Origin: Microlunatus endophyticus
GTDB lineage: Bacteria; Actinomycetota; Actinomycetes; Propionibacteriales; Propionibacteriaceae
Length of the DNA stretch: 64,000 nt
Direction of reading: 5' to 3'
NCBI RefSeq assembly: GCF_014646195.1
Contig: NZ_BMMZ01000001.1
Location: forward strand, 434,001 to 498,000
The position numbers and the translations under genes were made by a program. Each line of letters opens with the position of its first letter. Position 1 is the first letter of the stretch. Below, one piece after another: positions 43,802 to 55,754 of the stretch. Under the pieces are notes generated by a model. The model was given only the letters and a program-made list of their open reading frames with translations, did not search any database and was not told where the DNA came from.

Positions 43802-44721
43802 TCAACTTCCGCTACCACATCGTGTCGCTGATGGCGGTGTTCCTGGCGCTGGCGGTCGGTATCACGCTCGGGGTCACGCTGGTCAGCGGTGAGGCCAACA
43901 AGGGTTTGGCCTCCCAGGCAGAGCAGGATCGCCGACAGGTCCAGACCTACCGGGAGCAGATCAGCAACATGCAGGAACTTGACAAGTACCGGGATGCGTA
44001 CGCCAGTCAGGTCGGCAAGGAGCTCACCGCCGACATGCTGGTCGGGGTTCCGGTGGCGATCGTCACGATGCCCGACGCCCCGCGATCGGTGACCAACAAT
44101 CTGCAACAGGCCGTCCGGGATTCGGGCGGGACGGTCGCCTCGGTGACCACCGTCAAGCAACAGGTCTTCGATCCCACCCAGCGGCAACAGGTGCTGACTG
44201 CGCTACAACCTTTCAGCAACCAGTACAAGCCCGGCGACGACGTCGCGGCCCGCTTCGGGAAAGTGCTCGGGCGGGCCCTGCTGTCCGGCCGCGACTCGAT
44301 GATCGACCAGATGGGCAACAACATCGGCAACGCGCTGAACGGCAGCCTGATCAGTCTCGACCGGAGCACCCAGGACGTCGCGCGGCTGGTGATCGTCGTC
44401 AGCGCTCCGGCCTCGACGCCGCCGCTGAGTGCCGACATGCTGAAACGGCACGTCGACTTCGACGTCGCGCTCTCCGGTGACGTCCAGGGCCATCTGGTGG
44501 TCGCAGGCCCCAACAGCACCGACATGGACGCCACCGACGTGGCGACCGTCCGGACGGATCCGGAGAGCAGCAATCTGCTCAGCTCGGTCGACGCGGCCGA
44601 CCTGCCCAGCGGTATCAGCACGGTGATGATGGCCGGCGCCGAACAGCTCGAGGGCGGCCAGGGCCACTACGGCTGGCACAGCAGTGCCGACGCACCGGCA
44701 CCCGAGCTGCCGATCAGATGA
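43798..44721 (+). CDS. steB: SteB / MctB-family protein (copper transporter-like)
   Basis: The 307-residue protein begins with one N-terminal membrane helix ([20 protein letters not shown], about 9-28), then a coiled-coil stretch and a long extracellular domain. The family includes M. tuberculosis Rv1698 (MctB, linked to copper efflux) and Corynebacterium SteB (division). Pairing with steA favours the division role here. Start TTG 43798 overlaps steA. The stop overlaps the next gene by 4 bases. Confidence 0.87.
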   Translation: MINFRYHIVSLMAVFLALAVGITLGVTLVSGEANKGLASQAEQDRRQVQTYREQISNMQELDKYRDAYASQVGKELTADMLVGVPVAIVTMPDAPRSVTNNLQQAVRDSGGTVASVTTVKQQVFDPTQRQQVLTALQPFSNQYKPGDDVAARFGKVLGRALLSGRDSMIDQMGNNIGNALNGSLISLDRSTQDVARLVIVVSAPASTPPLSADMLKRHVDFDVALSGDVQGHLVVAGPNSTDMDATDVATVRTDPESSNLLSSVDAADLPSGISTVMMAGAEQLEGGQGHYGWHSSADAPAPELPIR

Positions 44722-45611
44722 GGCCTCGTGTCGGCCGCCTGGTCACCGCCACGACATCGGCCGCGGCGGCCGCGGGCGTTTCGTCCGCACTCGGTCGCCT
44801 GAGCCGTACGCGTCCGGGCGGCAGCCGCTGGCAGCGGACCAATCACGCCGGCGCGTCGGTCACCCTCGTCGAGGGACCGATCGCGACCGCTGCTGCCGTG
44901 GCCGGGCTGCTGGTCGCCGCCGTTGCGGACCGGCAGCCCGATGCCCGCCGGACCACAGCGGCCGTCCTGGCGATCACCGGCGCCGGCGCCGTCGGCTGCT
45001 ACGACGACCTCTTCGGCACGACACAGGCCAAGGGATTCGGTGGACATCTCCGGGCGCTGCGGCGCGGAGTGATCACCAGCGGCATGATCAAGATCGCCGG
45101 GATCGGCGCAGCGGCGCTGGCGGCTGCGATGGTCGACCGGCCGCAGACCGGCAGCCCGGCGGCGCGGGGTATCGACGTGCTGGTCAACACCGCTCTGACG
45201 GCCGGGACCGCGAATCTGATCAATCTTTTCGACCTCCGACCCGGCCGGGCCGCGAAGGTGCTGGTCACGGCCGCGCTCCTGACCCCCGGTGCTGCGCCGA
45301 TCGCCGGTGCGGCGGCGGGGGTGCTTCCGGCCGATCTTGCCGGGCGGTCGATGCTGGGCGACTGCGGTGCGAATGCGCTGGGCGCCGGCCTCGGCATCGC
45401 CGCCGGACGGTTGCCGCGACCGCTGCGGCTGCTGGCTCTGAGCGGCGTCGTCGGCCTGACGCTGGCCAGCGAGAAGGTCAGCTTCACCCGGGTGATCGAG
45501 AACAACCGGATGCTGGCCGCACTCGATCAGCTGGGCCGGCCGCTCCCGGCCACCACACCCAGCGACGACCCCGCCGGGGACGGACCGACCGGAACCGGCG
45601 ATGACGACTGA
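44718..45611 (+). CDS. WecA/MraY-like sugar-phosphate transferase
   Basis: Polytopic membrane protein of the polyprenyl-phosphate sugar-1-phosphate transferase type. Features in 297 residues: GCYDDLFGT (about 93-101), [10 protein letters not shown]...TSGMIKI (about 104-125), [15 protein letters not shown] (about 162-176) with the conserved Asp, and a last cytoplasmic loop. It is shorter than MraY (about 350) and lacks its N-terminal part. It probably loads a sugar onto a lipid carrier for the flippase next door. Confidence 0.78.
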   Translation: MRPRVGRLVTATTSAAAAAGVSSALGRLSRTRPGGSRWQRTNHAGASVTLVEGPIATAAAVAGLLVAAVADRQPDARRTTAAVLAITGAGAVGCYDDLFGTTQAKGFGGHLRALRRGVITSGMIKIAGIGAAALAAAMVDRPQTGSPAARGIDVLVNTALTAGTANLINLFDLRPGRAAKVLVTAALLTPGAAPIAGAAAGVLPADLAGRSMLGDCGANALGAGLGIAAGRLPRPLRLLALSGVVGLTLASEKVSFTRVIENNRMLAALDQLGRPLPATTPSDDPAGDGPTGTGDDD

Positions 45612-47196
45612 GCGGACGGCGCGGTTCGCCAGCGTCGCGGTCGGCGTCGCCGCGCTCACCCTGACCTCGCGGATCGTCGGCTTCGGGCGCTGGCTGGTGT
45701 TCTCCAAGACCGTCGGAGACACCTGTCTGGGGGACGCGTACAACTCCGCCAACCAGTTGCCGAACGTACTCTTCGAGATCGCCGCCGGCGGTGTGCTGGC
45801 CAGCGTCGTCGTCCCGGTGATCAGCCGGCAACTGGCCGAAGGGCGGCAGGAGCAGACGGCCCGGACCGCCTCCGCACTGATCTGCTGGACCCTGGTGGTG
45901 CTGACGCCCTTCGCGATCGCGGCGATGCTGCTGGCCCACGTCTACGCGCGGGTCTTCGTCCAGTCCGACTGCCCGGGGGCGGCGGCGACCGCCGGTTCGC
46001 TGTTGATCATCTTCGGGCCTCAGCTGTGGCTCTACGGGCTGGCGGTGGTCAGTGCGGGGCTGTTGCAGGCCCACCGCCGGTTCACGGCCGCGGCCGCAGC
46101 ACCCCTGGCCTCCAGTGCGGTGGTGATCATCACCTATCTGATCTTCGCCCTGGTCGCCGATCCGGCCGGTCGTGATCATCCCGAGCTGCTGCAGCGCTCG
46201 GCCCTGCTGCTGCTCGGCATCGGCACCACGGTCGGCGTCCTGGTGCTCACCCTGGTCACCCTGGTGCCGCTGCTGCGGATGGGGCTTCGGCTGCGCCCGA
46301 CACTGTACTTCCCACCCGGGGTGCCGCGGTTGATCATGTCGATGGCCGCCGCCGGTGTCGCGGGACTGGTGATGCAGCAGCTCAGCGTGATGACCGGGAT
46401 GTTCGCCGCCAACCACACCCGGGTCTCCGGAGCCTGGACCAGGGCGACCTGGGCGGCTGCGGTCTATCTGCTGCCGTACGCGGTGCTGATCTATCCGCTG
46501 CACCAGTTGGTATTCCCCCGGCTGGGGTCCGCGGCCAGCCGCGGACGGGAGGAGCTGGAACGGGTGCTGGCCGGCGTCGCCGCACCCCTGGTCACCCTGG
46601 CTGCCCTCGGAGCCGGGCTGTTGATCGCCGTCGCCATTCCCGGCGCCCGACTACTGGTCCTCGGCCCTGGCTCCGGGGACACCATGACACTGGCGGTGCC
46701 GATCATCTGCTACGCGCCGGCCGTCGTCGGTTTTGCGCTGATGGGACTGGCGACCCGGGCGCTGTACGCCGAGCATCGGGCTGCGCCGGCCGGCATCACC
46801 ACCGCCATCGCCTGGTCGGTGGTGATCGGCGGCATCCTGATCGCCCGCTCCGTGCTCCCGGCGGCCGACATCGTGGCCGGCATCGCCGCCGCGAACTCGA
46901 TCGGCATGCTGGTCGGGGCGGTGATCGGCTGGGCGCTGATCCTCGGCAGCCGGACCGGCTCCGTACGGCTGCAGATGGTACGGCCGCTGCTGATCGACAC
47001 CGTGCTCGGCGTACTGCTCGGCGCCGTGATCGCCTACCTCGGGCGCGGCCTGGTCACGACCGGCATCCTGGGCGCGTTGCTCGGTGCGCTGGGCGCCGGG
47101 ATCGCCTGCGTCGCCGCTTACGCGGCCGGGGTCCGGCTGCTGGACCCGCGGTCCTGGCGCGCCATCCTCGCGCTGCGCCGACCGGAGGTGTCGTGA
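45601..47196 (+). CDS. murJ: MurJ/MviN-family lipid flippase
   Basis: Membrane flippase of the MOP superfamily. The 531-residue protein has about 13-14 hydrophobic segments and the MurJ-like start [19 protein letters not shown] (about 20-38), then [22 protein letters not shown]. It lacks the cytoplasmic pseudokinase seen in the main mycobacterial MurJ, so it may be a second paralogue that moves a glycolipid rather than lipid II. ATG 45601 overlaps the previous gene by 11 bases. Confidence 0.82.
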   Translation: MTTERTARFASVAVGVAALTLTSRIVGFGRWLVFSKTVGDTCLGDAYNSANQLPNVLFEIAAGGVLASVVVPVISRQLAEGRQEQTARTASALICWTLVVLTPFAIAAMLLAHVYARVFVQSDCPGAAATAGSLLIIFGPQLWLYGLAVVSAGLLQAHRRFTAAAAAPLASSAVVIITYLIFALVADPAGRDHPELLQRSALLLLGIGTTVGVLVLTLVTLVPLLRMGLRLRPTLYFPPGVPRLIMSMAAAGVAGLVMQQLSVMTGMFAANHTRVSGAWTRATWAAAVYLLPYAVLIYPLHQLVFPRLGSAASRGREELERVLAGVAAPLVTLAALGAGLLIAVAIPGARLLVLGPGSGDTMTLAVPIICYAPAVVGFALMGLATRALYAEHRAAPAGITTAIAWSVVIGGILIARSVLPAADIVAGIAAANSIGMLVGAVIGWALILGSRTGSVRLQMVRPLLIDTVLGVLLGAVIAYLGRGLVTTGILGALLGALGAGIACVAAYAAGVRLLDPRSWRAILALRRPEVS

Positions 47197-48776
47197 GCGG
47201 CCCCATCGATCCGCCCATCGATCCGCCCATCGATCCGCCTATCGATCCGCGCGTCGATCCTGAGGCCGATACCGGGGCCGACAGCCGCGGCCGGTGGGCG
47301 CTGGGCCTGATCGGGCTGTCGGTACTGCTGGTGCTGGTGATCGGCTCGTTCGGTCCGACCGCCGCCCAGGCGAAGCTGCCCGGCGGGCCGGCCTGGCTGC
47401 CGCCGTACGGCTTCGCCTCGTTCGGATGGATTCGTGACCCCGGTCCATTCGTCGTCACCTGCCTGCTGATGCTGGCGATGGCGATCGGGGCCACCGGGCT
47501 GCTGACCGGCCTCGGTGCCATCGATCGCGGCTGGCGTCCGGACACCCGGCGCCTCGGCCGGGCCGGCATCGTACTGACGGTGTTGATGATCATGGTCGGG
47601 CCGATGGGATCGACCGATGTGCTGATGTACGCCGGATACGGCCGGTTGGCCGCGACGGGGCGTAATCCCTATGTCCACACGGTTCGCGAGTTGATCAACA
47701 GCGGCGACCCGATCGGCGTTGCGACCACCGGCATCCGCTGGGTGGACACCACCTCGGTCTACGGCCCGATCGCGACCGGCATCCAGGCCCTGGCATCGCT
47801 GATCGGCCGATCCTCGGTGCACACGACGGTCTTCGTGATCACCGCAGCCGGGGCGATCGCGTACGTGATCACGGGCATCCTGCTCCGCCGGCTGGCCGGT
47901 GCGGACGAGATCCGCCGGAGCCGGGTGCTGTTGCTCTGGACCCTCAATCCGATTCTGTTGTTCATCGCGGTCAACTCCGGCCACGCCGACACCATCGGGA
48001 TCGTCTTCGCGGTCGCCTCCCTGTGGGCGCTGTCCCGGAAGCGCTGGATCCTCAGCGGGCTGCTGATCGGCGCGGCCTGTGCGGTCAAGATCACCTTCGG
48101 CATCTACGTGCTGGGTCTCGTGATCGTCCTGCGTGGGTTGCCGCGCCGACTGGCGACGGTTTTGGTCGGCGGCCTCGTTCTGGGCGCGGTGAGCTATGCG
48201 CTCGTCGGGCCGCAGGCACTGCGGTCGACCTTGCTGGCCGGCGGCAACTATGCCGCCGCCAGCCCGCTGCGCTGGCCGCTCTATCCGCTCAGCGCCCTGA
48301 TCGGCCAGCAGCACGGCGTCACGGTCATCGTCGCGGTGGGCTGGCTGCTGATGTTCGTCTTCGGTCGACTGCTGTACCGGCTGCTGCCGCATCCGGCGCC
48401 GGCCTCCGGCGAGGACCAGGACCTGGCGGCGCGGGCCGTACCGGTGCTCGCCGCGCTCGGGCTCGGCTGGATCCTGACCTCGGCGTACGCGCTCGGCTGG
48501 TACGACGTGATCGCCTGGGCACCGCTGACGCTGGTGGCCGGGGCACGGCTGGTCGACCGGGTGGTGACGGTACGGACCGCGGTGCTGGTCGCCGCCTATC
48601 TGCCGGGCGCCGCGTCGGCATTCACACCGGCCACGCAGTGGCTGACCGACGGCGTCCGCAATGTGGTGGCGCCGGCTGTCGGCTTCGCGTTGATGGCGGT
48701 GATCTGCTGGGCGGTCTGGCGGCAGCGGCGGGGGTCGGAAGGGGCCGCGAGGCCGACACGCCGCAGCGCCGTGTGA
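47193..48776 (+). CDS. MptB-like polyprenol-phosphomannose-dependent mannosyltransferase
   Basis: GT-C type integral membrane transferase. The 527-residue protein has about 12-13 hydrophobic segments. GSTDVLMYAGYGRLAATGRNPY near 142-163 and NPILLFIAVNSGHADTIGIV near 252 resemble the MptA/MptB group that extends alpha-1,6-mannan of lipomannan-like polymers. The N-terminus has a short PPID repeat. GTG 47193 overlaps murJ by 4 bases. Confidence 0.78.
   Translation: MSGPIDPPIDPPIDPPIDPRVDPEADTGADSRGRWALGLIGLSVLLVLVIGSFGPTAAQAKLPGGPAWLPPYGFASFGWIRDPGPFVVTCLLMLAMAIGATGLLTGLGAIDRGWRPDTRRLGRAGIVLTVLMIMVGPMGSTDVLMYAGYGRLAATGRNPYVHTVRELINSGDPIGVATTGIRWVDTTSVYGPIATGIQALASLIGRSSVHTTVFVITAAGAIAYVITGILLRRLAGADEIRRSRVLLLWTLNPILLFIAVNSGHADTIGIVFAVASLWALSRKRWILSGLLIGAACAVKITFGIYVLGLVIVLRGLPRRLATVLVGGLVLGAVSYALVGPQALRSTLLAGGNYAAASPLRWPLYPLSALIGQQHGVTVIVAVGWLLMFVFGRLLYRLLPHPAPASGEDQDLAARAVPVLAALGLGWILTSAYALGWYDVIAWAPLTLVAGARLVDRVVTVRTAVLVAAYLPGAASAFTPATQWLTDGVRNVVAPAVGFALMAVICWAVWRQRRGSEGAARPTRRSAV
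47205..47252. repeat. 12-bp tandem repeat coding PPID
   Basis: Four units of ATCGATCCGCCC (47205, 47217, 47229, 47241; last two with one change each) near the start of the mannosyltransferase gene. They code a PPID-type tetrapeptide in the cytoplasmic N-terminus. Confidence 0.9.
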
Positions 48777-51190
<2,414 letters not shown>

Positions 51191-51307
51191 TCGGCCACCC
51201 AACAGGACTTTTGGCGTCGGTCCGGTCCGTAGGCCGAAGGATCTCCGCCGAGTGGTCCGACCGGCTCGATATGCTCGGGCCAGACCACGGAAAGAGGAGC
51301 GGCTGGC

Positions 51308-52438
51308 ATGAAGGTTGGGGTTCCGACAGAGATCAAGAGTCAGGAGGGCCGGGTCGCGATCACCCCGGCCGGCGTCCGGGAGTTCACCTCCCATGATCAT
51401 CAGGTGTTGATCGAATCCGGCGCCGGACTCGGCTCGACGATCACCGACGAGGAGTTCCGCGCAGCCGGTGCAACCGTCATCGGTACCGCCGACGAGGTCT
51501 GGGGCGAGTCCGAGTTGATCTTGAAGGTCAAGGAGCCCATTGCCGCCGAATACCGTCGGATGCGCCAGGGGCAGGTGTTGTTCACCTACCTGCATCTGGC
51601 AGCCGGTCGCGACTGCACCCAGGCGCTGCTGGAGCGGGGCGTCACGGGGATCGCCTACGAGACGGTGCAGAACGCCGACGGATCGCTGCCGCTGCTGGCG
51701 CCGATGAGTGAGGTCGCCGGTCGGCTGGCGCCCCAGGTCGGGGCTTACCACCTGATGCGCGGTGCGGCCGGGGCCGGCGGCGGTGGCCGAGGAGTGCTGA
51801 TGGGCGGGGTGTCCGGGGTGTACCCGGCCAAGGTCGTGGTGATCGGCGCCGGTGTGGCCGGCATGAACGCCGCCTCGATCGCGCTCGGGATGCAGGCCGA
51901 GGTGTTGCTCCTGGACAAGAACATCGAACGCCTGCGGCAGGCCGACCGGATCTATCGCGGCCATCTTCAGACGGTCGCCTCCAACACCTACGAGGTGGAG
52001 CGGGCGGTCGCCGACGCGGACCTGGTGATCGGCGCCGTGCTGGTGCCGGGTGCCAAGGCGCCGACCTTGATCAGCAACGAGCTGGTCTCGCAGATGCTGC
52101 CCGGCAGCGTGCTGGTCGACATCGCGATCGACCAGGGCGGTTGTTTCGAGGACTCGCATCCGACCACCCATGCCGATCCCACCTACCGGGTGCACGACTC
52201 GGTGTTCTACTGCGTGGCGAACATGCCCGGCGGCGTACCGCACACCTCGACCTTCGCCCTGACCAACGTGACCTTGCCGTACGCGGTCAATCTGGCCGAC
52301 CGCGGTTGGCGGCAGGCACTGGCCGCCGATCCTGCGCTGGCGGCGGGACTGAACACCTACGACGGCCGGGTGACCTATCCTTCGGTGGCTGAGGCCCACG
52401 ACCTGGAGCTGCTGCCGCTGGAGAAGGTACTGGCCTGA
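51308..52438 (+). CDS. ald: Alanine dehydrogenase
   Basis: NAD-dependent interconversion of alanine and pyruvate. The 376-residue protein starts KVGVPTEIKSQEGRVAITP, has LFTYLHLAAGRDCT (about 90-103), YETVQNADGSLPLLAPMSEVAGR, and the Rossmann motif VIGAGVAGMNAA (about 178-189). It has its own likely promoter: TATGCT at 51270-51275 and AAAGAGGAG before the ATG. It is not in the mycobacterial version of this locus, so it is a local insertion between the NUDIX gene and xerD. Confidence 0.96.
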   Translation: MKVGVPTEIKSQEGRVAITPAGVREFTSHDHQVLIESGAGLGSTITDEEFRAAGATVIGTADEVWGESELILKVKEPIAAEYRRMRQGQVLFTYLHLAAGRDCTQALLERGVTGIAYETVQNADGSLPLLAPMSEVAGRLAPQVGAYHLMRGAAGAGGGGRGVLMGGVSGVYPAKVVVIGAGVAGMNAASIALGMQAEVLLLDKNIERLRQADRIYRGHLQTVASNTYEVERAVADADLVIGAVLVPGAKAPTLISNELVSQMLPGSVLVDIAIDQGGCFEDSHPTTHADPTYRVHDSVFYCVANMPGGVPHTSTFALTNVTLPYAVNLADRGWRQALAADPALAAGLNTYDGRVTYPSVAEAHDLELLPLEKVLA

Positions 52439-52441
52439 CCG

Positions 52442-53476
52442 GTGGACCGGATCGAGCGGATGATCAGCTCCTACCTTGATCATCTGGCGGTGGAGCGGGG
52501 GCTGTCGGCCAACACGGTCGCCGGCTACCGCCGTGATCTGCGGCGCTACGCGGAGTATCTGGGGGACGAGGGGATCGACGAACCGGCCATGATCACTCCG
52601 GCAGTGATCACCGGATTCGCCGCGAGCCTGGCTGAGGGTGTACCGGAGCCGGACCACGATCGGAATGCCGGAGATCAGAAACCGGCCCAAGAGCAGAAAA
52701 CAACCCAAGATCAGAAACCAACCCAAGATCAGAAACCAATGTGGCGGCATCCGCCCCTGGTCCAGTCCAGCTCGGCCCGAGCGCTGGCGGCGGTCCGCGG
52801 AGTCCACAAATTCGCCGCGGAGGAAGCAATCACGGCCGATAACCCGGCCGCCAGGATCACACCACCCAAGCCGCCGCGCCGGCTACCCAAGGCCCTGCCG
52901 CTGGACGCGGTCCAGGCATTGCTCGCGGCGCCGGGGACCGAGACGCCTGCCGCACTCCGGGACACGGCGCTCCTCGAACTGCTCTACGGCACGGGTGGCC
53001 GGATCTCGGAGATCGTCGGCCTCGACGTCGACGAACTGTCCGGGCTGCTCACCGATCCGGACGAGGTCGGGGGGCTGCGGGTGATCGGCAAGGGCAACAA
53101 GGAGCGCTTCGTGCCACTGGGCCGCTATGCCAAGAAAGCGGTCGCCGACTATCTCGTCCGCGGCCGGCCCGAGCTGGCCCGCAGGGGACGGGGTGCCCCG
53201 GCGCTGCTGCTCAACGCCCGCGGCGGCCGGCTGTCCCGGCAGGGTGCCTGGCTGATCCTGCAGCAGACGGCCGAACGGGCCAAGATCAACAGCGACATCT
53301 CCCCGCACACCCTGCGGCACTCGTTCGCCACCCACCTGCTGGACGGCGGTGCCGATGTCCGGGTGGTTCAGGAACTGCTCGGCCACGCATCGGTGACGAC
53401 CACCCAGATCTACACTCTGGTCACCGTTGATCATCTGCGCGAGGTCTATCTGACCTCGCACCCGCGGGCGCGCTAG
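52442..53476 (+). CDS. xerD: Tyrosine recombinase XerD with repeat insertion
   Basis: Resolves chromosome dimers with XerC at dif. Catalytic residues are present: Arg187 (GGRISEI), His289 and Arg292 (HTLRH), His315 (GHAS) and Tyr324. The 344-residue length is about 40 above usual. Residues 78-100, inside the N-terminal core-binding domain, are a Q/D/K/P-rich tandem repeat encoded by an AT-richer insert. The frame is intact. GTG 52442 starts 3 bases after ald. The stop codon shares CTAG with the convergent Uma2 gene. Confidence 0.94.
   Translation: MDRIERMISSYLDHLAVERGLSANTVAGYRRDLRRYAEYLGDEGIDEPAMITPAVITGFAASLAEGVPEPDHDRNAGDQKPAQEQKTTQDQKPTQDQKPMWRHPPLVQSSSARALAAVRGVHKFAAEEAITADNPAARITPPKPPRRLPKALPLDAVQALLAAPGTETPAALRDTALLELLYGTGGRISEIVGLDVDELSGLLTDPDEVGGLRVIGKGNKERFVPLGRYAKKAVADYLVRGRPELARRGRGAPALLLNARGGRLSRQGAWLILQQTAERAKINSDISPHTLRHSFATHLLDGGADVRVVQELLGHASVTTTQIYTLVTVDHLREVYLTSHPRAR
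52673..52741. repeat. 18-bp tandem repeat inside xerD
   Basis: About 3.8 units (52673, 52691, 52709, 52727) of GATCAGAAACCAACCCAA-like sequence encode (D/E)QK(P/T)(A/T)Q. The stretch is far richer in A than its surroundings. Confidence 0.9.
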
Positions 53477-54069
53477 CCCAAATAATCAGCCAGTTTGGAG
53501 AAAATGAGGCTGATCGGGAACGGCTCGCTGACTTCGAGCCGACCACTGTGGACGCCGGTCGAGACATAGGACCTGGTGGTCGGGTCAAGCCGGTAGGTGA
53601 AGATCACCGGCTCGTCTCCGTCTCGCTCCACCCGCCAGAAGTGCTCGATCCCTGCCCGGGCGTACTTGTGTGGTTTGGTATCCCGGTCCCGGTCGACGGA
53701 ATCAGGCGAAACCACTTCGACCACCAGAACGGCAACCTCCGGCAGGTAGTGGTTGACGTCCAGGCCGTGCGGTCGTGACCCACGGATCACCGACACGTCG
53801 GGATCAACCGCTGTTCGGGGCTCGAGCTTGACCGTCATCTCCCGATTGACACGCAGACCTGCCGGCACCTGGCGACGGAACTCCGTGGCCACAAAGTCGA
53901 TCATGGCCATGTGGAAGACCCGTTGCGGTGCCATGAAGACCAGACTCCCGTCGATCAACTCGGTGTGGCGGGGGAGATCGGTCATGGCCAGGAACTCGTC
54001 GGCGGTGTAGCCGTTCGGCGGGCGCAGCCAGTCGGGGACCGAACCGCGGACCACGGATTCGGTAGCCAT
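53473..54069 (-). CDS. Uma2-type (DUF820) putative restriction-fold protein
   Basis: The 198-residue protein belongs to the Uma2/DUF820 group with a PD-(D/E)XK nuclease-like fold: DPDVSVI (about 89-95), VVEVVSPDS near 115, then KPHKYARAGIEHFW. Such proteins are widespread accessory genes of unknown role. The start is ATG 54069 preceded by GGGAGG; an ATG four codons upstream overlaps that site. It runs against xerD and shares its stop tetranucleotide. Confidence 0.85.
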   Translation of the reverse strand: MATESVVRGSVPDWLRPPNGYTADEFLAMTDLPRHTELIDGSLVFMAPQRVFHMAMIDFVATEFRRQVPAGLRVNREMTVKLEPRTAVDPDVSVIRGSRPHGLDVNHYLPEVAVLVVEVVSPDSVDRDRDTKPHKYARAGIEHFWRVERDGDEPVIFTYRLDPTTRSYVSTGVHSGRLEVSEPFPISLIFSKLADYLG

Positions 54070-54252
54070 CGATCCTCCCATGCCGACACCGTACGAGTTC
54101 CGGGCCTAAGCCTAACCGCGGTTGTCCACAGCCGGATCCGCCGCAATGCCACCGGCTGAGGCTGCAACCGGCACTGCGGGCGTACTAGAGTCGTGCGGAA
54201 TATGGACGGGTCAGGGCAGGGACGCAACGAGCTGCCTCATGAAGGAGGATCG

Positions 54253-55317
54253 GTGCAGACGACGCAGGAACCGCGCGAACCGGACTTCCCGGAGGCTGAA
54301 TCAATTCGGCCCGATCCTGATCCCGACCAGGCCGGTCCCGACCAGGCCGATCCGGGCCCCGTCGAGCCGCAGCTCTTCGATCCCGGCACCGACGGGCAGG
54401 CGGCCGCGGACTTTGTCGTTCCGCCCGAGGCACCGCCGCAGGCCGAGGCGATGTCCCCGGCGAAGAAGGCCGAGCCGGAGTTGGGCCCGACCGGTCGGCC
54501 GTGGCCCGATCTCGGTGAGCCGCCGGCGGTCCGGCCGGGCGACAAGGCCCTGATCATGGCGATGTGCAACCAGAAGGGCGGCGTCGGCAAGACCACGACG
54601 ACGATCAATCTGGGCGCGGCGCTGGTCGAGCTGGGCCGCAAGGTGTTGCTGGTCGATTTCGATCCGCAGGGCTCGCTCTCGGTCGGTCTCGGCGTCAATC
54701 CACACAACCTCGAGCTGAGCATCTACAACTTGCTGTTGAGCCGGGACGTGACTCCCGACGAGGTGATCGCGCAGACCTCGGTGCCCGGCCTGGACATCTT
54801 GCCCAGCAATATCGACCTGTCCGCGGCCGAGCTGCAACTGGTCTCGGAGGTTGCCCGCGAGCAGACCCTGCTCCGGGTGCTGTCCAAGGTCCGCGACGAC
54901 TACGACATCATCCTGATCGACTGTGCGCCATCGCTCGGGCTGCTGACGATCAATGCGCTGACCGCCGCCGACCAGGTGATCATTCCGCTGGAGTGCGAGT
55001 TCTTCGCGCTGCGCGGGGTCGCCCTCTTGACCGACACCATCGAGAAGGTGCAGGAGCGGCTGAATCCGGATCTGGAGATGCTCGGCATCCTCGGGACGAT
55101 GTACGACCCGCGCACGCTGCACAGCCGCGAGGTGCTGGAACGGGTCGTGCAGGCCTTCGGCGACAAGGTCTTCCACACCGTGATCCGGCGGACCGTCAAA
55201 TTCCCCGAGACCACCGTGGCCGGTGAGCCGATCACCACGTACGCGTCCGATTCGCCCGGTGCCGGCGCCTATCGGATGCTGGCTCGCGAGGTGCTTGCCC
55301 GATGCCTCGTCGGGTGA
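54253..55317 (+). CDS. parA: ParA-family ATPase in the scpAB operon
   Basis: Walker-type partition ATPase. Residues 1 to about 95 are an acidic, proline-rich extension; the deviant Walker A KGGVGKTTT starts at Lys108; LLVDFDPQGSLSVGLG and LIDCAPSLGLLTINAL follow. GTG 54253 is chosen for the strong AAGGAGGA just before it, giving 354 residues. The frame also opens at GTG 54193. It matches M. tuberculosis Rv1708 by position. It overlaps the small RHH-like gene by 16 bases. Confidence 0.92.
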   Translation: MQTTQEPREPDFPEAESIRPDPDPDQAGPDQADPGPVEPQLFDPGTDGQAAADFVVPPEAPPQAEAMSPAKKAEPELGPTGRPWPDLGEPPAVRPGDKALIMAMCNQKGGVGKTTTTINLGAALVELGRKVLLVDFDPQGSLSVGLGVNPHNLELSIYNLLLSRDVTPDEVIAQTSVPGLDILPSNIDLSAAELQLVSEVAREQTLLRVLSKVRDDYDIILIDCAPSLGLLTINALTAADQVIIPLECEFFALRGVALLTDTIEKVQERLNPDLEMLGILGTMYDPRTLHSREVLERVVQAFGDKVFHTVIRRTVKFPETTVAGEPITTYASDSPGAGAYRMLAREVLARCLVG

Positions 55318-55754
55318 GTCTGCCGGGCGCGGCCGAGCTCTTCCGCGCCACGCCGGCGACACCGACGGATCCGGCGACGGCCCAGGATGGCACCTCCGAA
55401 CACCACCCGTCGGCGGCTGCATCACCGGTGTCGCCCACCAGACGGCAGTCGGTCCGACCGGTCCAGGCCTCACCGGAGTCACCCGATCGCGAGCCTGCCG
55501 CTGCGGTAGAGCCGCAGACCGACGGCAGGCAAGCGCGCGGATCCGGCCGCGTCCGGCACGACGAGAAGATCACCGTCTACGTCAGCAATGACGAACTGCT
55601 CGACCTGGAACGGGCCCGGCTGATGCTGCGGGCCGACCACGGCATGGCGGTCGACCGGGGCCGGATCGTCCGGGAGGCGCTGGCGCTGGCGATCGGCGAT
55701 CTTGCCGCCCGTGGCGTCGATTCCGAACTGGTCCGAAGGCTGTCGCAACCGTGA
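55302..55754 (+). CDS. Small protein with ribbon-helix-helix-like C-terminus
   Basis: The 150-residue protein has a disordered first half and a C-terminal segment EKITVYVSNDELLDLERARLML...VDRGRIVREALALAIGDL (about 88-135) that looks like a ribbon-helix-helix DNA-binding fold: a beta strand then two helices. It is sandwiched between parA and scpA with overlaps on both sides. A small RHH partner is typical of type Ib ParA systems, so this may be the centromere-binding partner; that is an inference. Confidence 0.7.
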   Translation: MPRRVSLPGAAELFRATPATPTDPATAQDGTSEHHPSAAASPVSPTRRQSVRPVQASPESPDREPAAAVEPQTDGRQARGSGRVRHDEKITVYVSNDELLDLERARLMLRADHGMAVDRGRIVREALALAIGDLAARGVDSELVRRLSQP

